A DNA stretch of 64,000 bases from Seriola aureovittata. Its lineage: Eukaryota > Chordata > Actinopteri > Carangiformes > Carangidae. This document shows positions 49,595-64,000 of this stretch, one piece after another. Numbering within the stretch: the stretch's first letter is position 1; the number at the start of each line of letters is the position of its first letter. A program made the translations under genes and the position numbers. A model generated the notes under the pieces. It saw only the letters and a program-made list of their open reading frames with translations, did not search any database and was not told the origin of the DNA. The stretch is from the NCBI RefSeq assembly GCF_021018895.1, contig NC_079379.1, forward strand, positions 25,746,842 to 25,810,841. Reading direction: 5' to 3'.

Positions 49595-51407
49595 ATGATA
49601 AAGAACTACCTTCTGGTAATGCCAGTGCAATGTACTGTAGAGTCGAGAGGACACACAGCAGTGTATGTTCCAATACTAGAGATGCTTCAAACAATGTTTA
49701 TAAACACAGATCTTCTTGACAAAATTCAAGAAGCCAAACCCTCGCCACCTGGAATGTACATGTCTCATGTAGATGGAACATATTTCAAAGAAAATCAGTT
49801 ATTGTCATCATCAGGAGAGCTGAAATTGTCTCTGATTTTGTATGTGGATGACATTGAACTAGCGAATCCTTTAGGCACAGCTAGAAAGATCCACAAGCTT
49901 TGTGCAGTATATTGGTTGCTTGCCAATGTGCCCAGTAAGTATAGGTCCAGTCTACATGTCATACAACAAGCTCTGCTATGCAAAGTACCTGACCTGCAGA
50001 AGTATGGTTATGAAATTGTCCTATCACCATTGTTGAAAGACTTGCAAACCTTTGAGCAGTATGGCATTTTCATTGAAACTCTTGGTCAGTGTATCAAGGG
50101 CACTGTGTTGTGTGTGGCAGCTGACAATTTGGCTGCTCATGGTCTTGCAAGTTTTGTGCAGTCGTCCGAGCAAATTATGTCTGCAGATTCTGTTGCTGTT
50201 CTGCTGACCAAATACAAGCCAGTGAAGTTTCTGAAGGAGAGTTTAGCATGAGAACAAAGGCCAGCCTGTTCACGTACAAAATGTTGTGCAAGGAGAAAAC
50301 ATGACCCTTTTTGGTGTTAGGGGTGAGTGTGCTCTCAGCAAAGCATTGCAGCATTTTCATCCCATTACAGGTTTCCCACCCGATATACTGCATGATCTGT
50401 TTGAGGGTGTTGTGCTTGTTGAGTTGGCCTTGCGCATTCGAGAAAATGATTCGACTAAAGTATTTAATGCTTGATTATCCTAATACAAAAATTTTCACAT
50501 TTCCATATCAGCACTGTGATAGGCTTGATAAACCACAGCCAATCCCGAAGAATTTTGCAGCCAAGCTAAGTATTGGTGGGAATGGGCATGAAAATTCCAC
50601 TTTGCTGAGGTTATTGCCATTTATGGTTGGAAGTAAAGTGCCTGAAGGGGATGAGGCATGGGCGGTATTGATGGACCTCAAAGAAATTGTTCAGCTTGTG
50701 TTGTCTCCGTGTTTCACAGAGGAATCCATCCAGTACATGCAGTCTAAAATAAGTGATCACAGACAGGGTCTTAAAGCAGTGTTTCCAGACTTGAAGCTCC
50801 AACCCAAGCGTCATTACCTTGAACACTACCCAGAACTGAAAAAGTGTTATGGGCCTCTGGTTCACCTATGGACCATGAGGTTTGAAGGAAAACATTGTTT
50901 TTTCAAAAGGATCATACATGACACACACAATTTCAAGAACGTCTTGAAAACTCTTGCTACCAGGCATCAGCACATGATGGCGTATCACCTCAATGCGCCT
51001 CTATTTTTCAGACCCCACACACAAGCCTCAAGTGTCACCTCTGTCCAAGTTGCTACTCTGCGTCAAGTAGCATAAGACTTCATAGAGACCAAGACGGATA
51101 GCCAAAGCATATACAGTTCATCAAAGGTCTCCATAGATGGCACAGAGTATGCAAGTGGAATGTTTGTTTCTGCTGGCCAGGCAGGAAGACTTCCAAAATT
51201 CTGTTTCCTCTCTTTGCTGAATCTACCAGTGCTGGTACAGTGAGCATTTAAGATCATTTGAGCTGACATCATCAGACAACTTCTCTGTGCATCAGCTGTC
51301 AGAACTAAATGACACAGTAAGTCTCACATCATACACAATGGGTGGACATTTGATGTTAACACAGAACAGATTTATTCTGATCAGAGACTTGGGGGATTAA
51401 AATATGT
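49595..51407 (+). pseudogene. Degraded transposase-like ORF (tnp2/CACTA-like?), multi-copy fish family
   Basis: The first frame (49595-50251) has MSHVDGTYFKENQLL, LILYVDDIELANPLGTARKI, HKLCAVYWLLANVPSKYRSS and VLCVAADNLAAHGLASFVQS. After frameshifts near 50180-50290 another frame gives GECALSKALQHFHPITGFPP and DILHDLFEGVV. After a shift near 50450 a third gives FAAKLSIGGNGHENSTLLRL, HYLEHYPELKKCYGPLVHLW and TMRFEGKHCFFKRIIHDTHN. A stop at 51073-51075 interrupts; homology goes on through VSIDGTEYASGMFVSAG to LTQNRFILIRDLGD. From memory these segments are co-linear with abundant uncharacterised fish proteins. CACTA/tnp2-like ancestry is an inference; catalytic residues and termini were not identified. 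At least three frameshifts make it dead. Confidence 0.7.
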
Positions 51408-51519
51408 TTACAGATAGGGGCCTATACGGCCTCTCAGAACAGTCTGGAGAAAATTGATATTCACAAAAATTAACATCAACTCATGAGTGCTTTCTTGCTT
51501 TTCTTTTTAACAATAGGAC

Positions 51520-53552
51520 ATGGCAGCTCGAAACTTTCTACTTCATGTCCATACCTCCACTGACATTGTGAGGAAGATGACTTTATCTTCATGTCCAGAA
51601 TCTGTGAATGAGCTGAAGTCAATCATAAAAGGGAAGTTCAAGCTAGACTTTGACTTCAGTCTATCATACCAAGACCCAGACTTTGATGGGCAGCTATGTT
51701 CCCTTGTAGACATTGAGGAACTTCCACAGAAGGCTGTCCTAAAAGCTATACGATATGAGAGTGATGCCAGTTCAGTAGCACCAGATGACACAATAATATT
51801 GCCCCATGCCGTGACGCAAGAAAGGGCTGAGAGACGGCCTCAAGTTTTTACATTGCCCACTTTTTCCTATGAGGTAGAATTGATAATTGGTGAGGGAAAT
51901 GTTGTACATGAGAGAACAGGGAAGAATCTCAAATTATCTAGGCGACAAAAGCATGACATCCTTGAGACCCTTGCAGCCAAAATGCATAACTTCACAGCAT
52001 ACCCGAATGATAGGGAAGCTTGAGAGGTAGCAGAAGCACTTGTCACCAAGCATTGTTGTCTAAAAGAGCCAGGATCTCAGACAGGGTGGTATGGTTGGAA
52101 AATGGCCTGAAGTTTAGGATTGGGAACTTCTGCTTCCACTAAGTTGAGTCAGGCTGGGTTTCAGGAGGTAGCTGTAAATTCTGGGAAGAGGAGCAGAAAC
52201 AACCCAGACAAACAATCTCCTCACACTAATATCAAAACACCCAAGAGGGTGGAAGTGAATTTCCTTCCCATTTTCCCAAGAGGTGAAAATGCTCCAAGCC
52301 TTGAACAACTGAGACTGCAAATTGTAGATGAAGTTAAGATGAGGGACAAAAATCTTGTCCTGATTATGAAGTTAATGCAAACCACCTTTGCCCGAGATGC
52401 AAAGAGATCATCAGTGATGACCTTCCTGTTGGTGAGATCCTGGAACGCTGGCCTGCCCTTAAAAATAGAGTCGCAGGTGAAAATGTTTTCCTTAGTACAC
52501 ATATTTGAGCAGATAACTGGGAGTCAGTTCATATTGTTTTGCAATATTTGTCTTTTTTTTCCAGAGCCACATATATACTATACACATACACCCAGACTTA
52601 ATCACTCATTTTTATTTGTTCAGATCTGTGCCAAGTTTCATAGAATCACCAACATGAACCTGAAGAACCACTTCTATAATGTGTTGGACTGACATGCCCC
52701 CCGTCTTCAGAGCCTTTTCAGGAAGAAAGCTGCTCGCACAGAGAAAGTGTCTGAAGTTCTGGGTCAGCTGTTTTATGACCACCAGGTCAGTTGGTTACAC
52801 TTCTTGATTCCTGATAAATATAGTGCAGTCCTTTTCCACGGAGTTCACTGTGTTGCACCTCCATGTTTCTACAGTAGCATAATTTGCACATGGGTATAAA
52901 AATGTTGCACCTGCATGACTCAGATTGGATAGCGACTCAAATTGTATAGAGCTACAAGATTTCTCTTATTTTGTACACACTGGTCCTTTAAACTCTCATC
53001 TATATCTATAAAAACATGGTAGGGTGATGCATAGTATTGTGTGGCTGTGCTGATTAGCATCCACAGTAAATCAAGAATATGTTCTCATTGAAGGAAAGAG
53101 TTGACGTCCAGGTCAGACGTGCTGCTGTTCTTCGTGCTCTCCCTGCCTATCTGCATGAGGATGATTCAAGTTTTCTGAAGACCTGGGATGTAAGTTACCA
53201 TATTGTTTACAATGTGTTATATGTAATTTCATGGAATATAATTGATCTGTCAAAGAGTTACATGGTTTCAGTTGTTCCAATGCTGAATTTAATATACATA
53301 TTTTTAATTAAATTAAAAAGCTAAATGAAAAGTTAAGTTTACATACCATTATTATAATCTGGACTGCTGTCATCAGAGCTTAATTGTGTTTATGAGGAAT
53401 AATCAACTTTTTTTTCTTTTTAAAAAAAATCTAAATTGCCATCAATCAGGCTTTGGAAATTTAGAGCAACAGGTAACAGTTCTGTCATTGCCTTCAGGTG
53501 ACACAGTCTGATGAACCAGACATTGAGGGCACCCCACTCAATCTCCTCTCAG
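51520..53552 (+). pseudogene. Degraded SAMD3-like (PB1-type N-terminus) multi-exon ORF
   Basis: The start MAARNFLLHVHTSTDIVRKM resembles fish 'sterile alpha motif domain-containing protein 3-like' proteins. A PB1/ubiquitin-like opening (SVNELKSIIKGKFKLDFDFS, LVDIEELPQKAVLKAI) is followed by TLPTFSYEVELIIGEGN and EALVTKHCCLKEPGS. A stop at 52021-52023, a frameshift near 52100 and another near 52400 break it. Later exons are KFHRITNMNLKNHFYNVLD with a TGA at 52690-52692 then HAPRLQSLFRKKAARTEKVS, VRRAAVLRALPAYLHEDDSS (donor at 53190) and TQSDEPDIEGTPLNLLS (53498-53552). Introns have GT-AG ends. It lies directly downstream of the transposase relic on the same strand, so the two may be parts of one element. 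Confidence 0.7.
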
Positions 53553-53689
53553 TGAGTGGAAGTCACTTAATACATTTTACGTAATCGGCATCAGAACTGA
53601 ATCTGAAATTTTTAAGCTAACATAAAGTGAATAATCTGGTACTGTGATATCAAATACTTTATGATAAAAGTAATAGAAATATTTAAGTT

Positions 53690-53990
53690 ATACGGTATAC
53701 ACTTGATTGTAATTTGTACTGTGAACGAAAAATATTGCGTAAAATTAACTTAATTTACAATGTTTCTTTAACTTAATTTCATAAGTTATGGTCACTTAAA
53801 ATTATTTAGTAAGAGCTACTTAAAAAATAATGTTTCTTTAACTTATAAAATTAAATTAGTATCACTTAAAATTATCTTGTAAAAGCTACTTGATACATAG
53901 TGCTTCTTTAACTTAAAAAATACAGTTATGTCACTTAAAGTTAAAGTCATTAAAGAGTTAAATTAACTTATCGAGTTTTACAGTGCATGA
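53690..53990. repeat. MITE-like repeat with three tandem ~73-bp units
   Basis: TGTTTCTTTAACTTA-type units begin near 53759, 53829 and 53900, each with GTCACTTAAAATTAT and AAAGCTACTT. The block ends CGAGTTTTACAGTGCATG, a common end of fish non-autonomous elements; the left part near 53700-53730 has a related TGTACTGTGAA. Terminal pairing was not proven. Confidence 0.5.
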
Positions 53991-54439
53991 GTTTGACAGA
54001 TCAAGTTGACAGTGACAATTCATTTGTCTTGTTAAGGATGGGCATGTTGAGTCATGACGGGTTTTGAGATTTGCATCCTGTTGTTTTTGGCTGAAGTCCA
54101 GATTTAAGTAGCTGAACTTCATTTTCAGCTCTGGCTGTTCAAAGAGACACTGAAGCTCTTCTGTTGGTCTCTGGCTCCATGTTGATTAGTTAATAAACCA
54201 GTGGGTCAATGTGGGACAGAAATATCAGCCTGGAAAGAAGGAAATGACCTGGGTTAACATGACCTCACATTGTTGGACCTGGATGATACTTTTCATATCA
54301 CAGTATGTAATAAGGTGGTTATGCAAAAATCCCAACTGTTCAGGAACATGAAACACAGAGCAGGCTGCAGACACTGAGGGGATTGTCATTTGTTTGGCGG
54401 GTGTTTGGTCATAAACCAAAGTATTTGACCTGATAATGA

Positions 54440-54600
54440 TGCTAATGGTCAGTTGAGGGTTCATCCACCGGGGGACATGAACATTTAAATTTCATGGAAA
54501 TTCATCCAATAGAGAAGTTTCACTCAAAATCATAGACCTCAACCTCTGGAATTCTGAGGATCACCAAAGTAAAATGGATTTATCTTTTTTTTTTCCCCCC
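54440..54600. repeat. Fragment of a dispersed teleost repeat
   Basis: AAATTTCATGGAAATTCATC, then TTTCACTCAAAATCATAGAC and CTCAACCTC are words of a frequent fish repeat. Boundaries are guessed. Confidence 0.4.
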
Positions 54601-57000
54601 AGTATCTCACATCTCAAATTTAAAACCACTGTTCATCAGACCACATCCTAAACCTGGCTAACTCGATACCCCAGGATTAAATACTGAAACTGCAAAGACC
54701 CCCTTCAACATGTTGCACCATAATGTGGACTACGTTAAAACCTGAAACAACCCGAATGTTCAGATGGAACCAAACTGAAACAGTAAACACTAGAACAATA
54801 CAACTATGAATTGCAGTGTAGCTATACCCAGTGCAGGGACGTGAAAGAGGTCTCATTATTCATGATGTGAATCTTTGTGTGCAGCGCTGCATTGTACGGT
54901 GAGTAAACTTTCTAATTATAAGATCAACATCCAAATGAAAGCAAATAGATACATCCAGGTCACATCTCTGTGCCAGATGGCAGTGTGGTCACAGTGAAAC
55001 AAGGTCCAGTGTATTTTGTTAGACATCTGATTCGCTCACAACCCAGTGACAGATGCACTGAGACTGAGACTGATGGGCTTCTGCAGCAATGAGGGCTCTG
55101 TTTGTGGGCAAAGTTACCTAGAGCTGGAGGGAAAACAGACCTCAAGGTTTCTCACATTTGATTGCTACAGTGCATCATAGCAAGTGGACAGAAAATCCCA
55201 CCACACAGCTTTGATCCTTTGGCTGAACCAAACCACAGAGCTGTCTGAGATCACTTCTCATATCTGTGCAGCCCAAAGCCACGACTCGACAAACACCGGC
55301 TGCTCCTGAAAACAGAGGGAACCTGTTAGACTCTGTCACTGTTTCATACATCAAATCCAGTTTCAGAGACATTTGCTTCAACACGTTTGTTCAAATGAAG
55401 GCAAAATGACAAAGAAAAGAAAAAGTGGTTGTTTCCAAATCCAGGATTTAAATCCAGCAGATCAGGTTCTCTCAATCTCGTGTCCATTACACAAATAAAA
55501 CAACTAGAAACCACAGCGTAACCTGAATAGTTCCTATTCCTGGATTCAAAATCAGCTGAAATATGGTTTACAGGTCACATCAGTGACTGTTTACGGCCAT
55601 GTGATAAATCACTGTTGAATATTTAAGGTGTAGGTAATCAATTTAATCCTGAACAAAGGGACATTCATTCAACTGCCCTAATCTTCATCTTCATCTTCTG
55701 CTCTTTATCTTTTGTTTATTTGAGCTTATTTTGTGCTTTACTATTTCATACATGATTTTAATAAAGCAAGAAGTTTCTCATTGTTTTTAAATGGTCCTCA
55801 TTCTTGATCCTGTCCCACATGTCCACAACATGTTTTATGAAAAACATACTTTTGGATTAAATTCACATTATTTCTGGAGACAAGATTGAAACTGAGGTTT
55901 AGGTGAGTGATGTAACTACATTATTAATCTTCTGTCTAGTTTCACCTTGAAGATCACTTTAATTTAAGATGCACTGTTACAGTGATTTCCTTTAGTTGTC
56001 ATGATCAGTTTCTTCCTGTTCTCTGACTCCATAAAAATACATAAGGTGAACAGAAACACATAAATGAACATCATCTATGATCATAATCTATAATCATAAT
56101 CTATATGCACAAGAGTTGTGAAGTTGTGCAGAAAGGTGCAGAAAAAGAGTAAAGCACAACTCAAAGAGCACACTGACTGCAGAGTTTCACATTTGAAAGC
56201 AGTGCTGCCACCTGCTGGATCAGACTGTAACTGCAGTAAACTCTGCAACATTATAAACACTCTATGGTTAAACTCAGTGGTGTATTGAAAAGATTTACTT
56301 CATTAAAGTTGTAATACCTCAATACTCTATTACAAGTACAACTAACCCTGCATTCAAAATTTTACTGAAGTAAAAGGTACAAATGTATCAGCATGAAAAT
56401 ATACTAAATATACTAACTATAATAAATATAATATACTAAAAATACTATAATGCAGAATGACCCATTTCAGAATCATATTATTATTAAACAATAATTATTG
56501 ATGAATTAATGTGTACGAGTCATCTCTTAAATGTAAAAGAATAATGTCTCTAGTCAGTGCTATAATATTATCTACTTATTACATTAGTGGGTTATATGTT
56601 ATGTATTAACATGTGATCAGTTATTTGATCAGGTTGTGATCAGGTATTTTAACTTACATTAATATACTATTGGGTTTATTAACAAAGCAATGCAGTGAAT
56701 TCATAAGCTCATCATAGGTTTGTATGTGACCCTAACCCGAACTGCAAAGTAACCAGTTACTATAGATGTTCGATGTAATCGAGTAGAAAATATTTCCCTT
56801 TGAAATGTAGTGAAATAGTAGATGTGTAAAGGAGCATAAATAGGGAAATCTGTACTTGAGTAAATGTATTTAGTTACTTTTAACATGACTTCACAGTGTT
56901 AGTTATTTCAGTATTTTCACTGTTGGGGTTGAAGGTGTCTAATGTAAACATATAACATGTAACATAACACATAAACATAAATGAATGCAGGGAGGCCGGC
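54601..57000. other. AT-rich intergenic stretch, nothing recognised
   Basis: Between the element relic and the map7d1 3' end. Only short frames without splice support or homology. Confidence 0.45.
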
Positions 57001-57015
57001 CCCTTTCATAAAGCT

Positions 57016-57021
57016 TTATTT
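57016..57021 (-). terminator. map7d1: map7d1 polyadenylation signal
   Basis: AATAAA on the minus strand about 570 bases after the inferred stop at 57589-57591. Confidence 0.5.
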
Positions 57022-57115
57022 CACAGATCCCCTGTAACAGGAGGCTCATTATACATTTACATACACTGTCAATGCTCCCCATGTTAAATAACTCATTAAT
57101 TCAAGACAAGAAAAC

Positions 57116-57155
<40 letters not shown>
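57116..57155. repeat. (CA)n microsatellite in the map7d1 3'UTR
   Basis: About 20 CA repeats inside the inferred 3'UTR, which also holds a TA/TG run at 57373-57422. Confidence 0.95.
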
Positions 57156-57156
<1 letters not shown>

Positions 57157-57386
57157 TGTTCAACTGAAGATAACAATAACAATATCATAACGACAATAAT
57201 AATAACAGCCATTGTCAAATATTATGTATTTGCAGGGTCTGTATTTTCTAAAATGTGTTACACAGTCAGTCATCTTTAAGGTGCACCATAAAATCTGCAT
57301 GTGACGTTTCAATAAAACAAATGCTGCACCATGACACGCAGTGAAGACAGAGAATACTTGTTGTTGCATTTCTTATATATATACTG

Positions 57387-57421
<35 letters not shown>

Positions 57422-57588
57422 CAGATGAGTATTTTCCTTTTCTTCCTCGTCTGCGGCAGATCAGATACTGTGGATGTGAATTCAGAGCAGTTCATTTTTT
57501 GTTTGGCACACTATTTTCATAAGCCGCTGTGGTGAGGCATGAATCTCATGGCTGAAGCAGAGACATAAGGCTCCATGGATGTGAGGAC

Positions 57589-63563
<5,975 letters not shown>

Positions 63564-64000
63564 CTGAGGAGGAGAGAGGAGCAAATATGAGATTCATAGC
63601 AGTGCCGGAAAAGGGGACGAGGTTCCCAGTGCATAAAGCCCGGAACTGGGTCATGTGGAATATGGATATGAATGACTCCACATCAGGACTCTGTGAAGGG
63701 GGGTGTAAGGGGGGGGCATCTTTTTTTTCTCGGCATCAGTCAGGAAAACCCCGATCTGTATGCAGACTCTCCGAAACAGACTGAACAAGGTTCAGCAGAG
63801 TCTCTTTTAGATTATAGGACCATCTGTCAGACCTGAACCTGCTCCAAGGACACAGGAGCCCCCCCACCCCCCCAGCGTCTCTGTTACATTAAGTCCAGAG
63901 TGTAGAATTAATTTAACATTTCTCATATTAAAAATACAGCTGACAGATTCATTAGTCACATGACTGGACAGTGTTTCCGGACCTAGTCTCTGGTCTGGAT
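63564..64000. other. map7d1 intron up to the window edge
   Basis: No further map7d1 exon could be joined in phase here; contains short poly-G and poly-C runs. Confidence 0.4.

Overview
This window is vertebrate nuclear DNA, most likely from a percomorph-type teleost fish. Genes are split into many short exons with GT-AG introns. Intergenic DNA is AT-rich, full of microsatellites, and carries fish-typical mobile DNA: Tc1-like elements, LINEs ending in a (CTAT)n tail, and a degraded transposase/SAMD3-like pair. Predicted proteins match human 1p34.3 genes by eye. No bacterial operon, CRISPR array, phage or viral gene was seen, and no convincing tRNA or rRNA.

Layout. 1-7.7 kb: zc3h12a (Regnase-1), minus strand, its 3' end cut by the window edge. 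8.9-12.9 kb: a secreted PI-PLC-X-like protein, minus strand, with a very large Thr/Ser/Pro/Glu repeat tail and one frameshift inside the repeat. 13.1-15.0 kb: LINE and Tc1 remnants. 15.4-21.3 kb: oscp1, plus strand, 11 coding exons. 21.9-23.75 kb: lsm10, plus strand. 26.4-30.4 kb: eva1b, plus strand. 33.0-44.8 kb: thrap3, minus strand, 10 coding exons and a probable non-coding first exon. 48.2-53.6 kb: a dead element made of a transposase-like reading frame followed by a SAMD3-like/PB1-type multi-exon reading frame. 57.0 kb to the end: map7d1, minus strand, its 5' part beyond the window; its last intron holds an E-box minisatellite and a Tc1 relic.

Synteny. From memory, the human order is MAP7D1-THRAP3-SH3D21-EVA1B-STK40-LSM10-OSCP1-(MRPS15, CSF3R, GRIK3)-ZC3H12A. 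The window shows the same block read in reverse with relative orientations kept. SH3D21, STK40, MRPS15, CSF3R and GRIK3 are not between their expected neighbours, and the PI-PLC-like gene is an addition. These genes do not form a pathway: they cover mRNA decay (zc3h12a), histone pre-mRNA processing (lsm10), splicing and transcription (thrap3), microtubule/kinesin control (map7d1), a membrane protein (eva1b) and a transport- or cilium-linked protein (oscp1).

The least ordinary items are the PI-PLC-like repeat protein, whose catalytic residues look partly replaced, and the composite transposase plus SAMD3-like relic. Exon boundaries were placed by eye from splice signals, reading phase and remembered homologues; no alignment was run.
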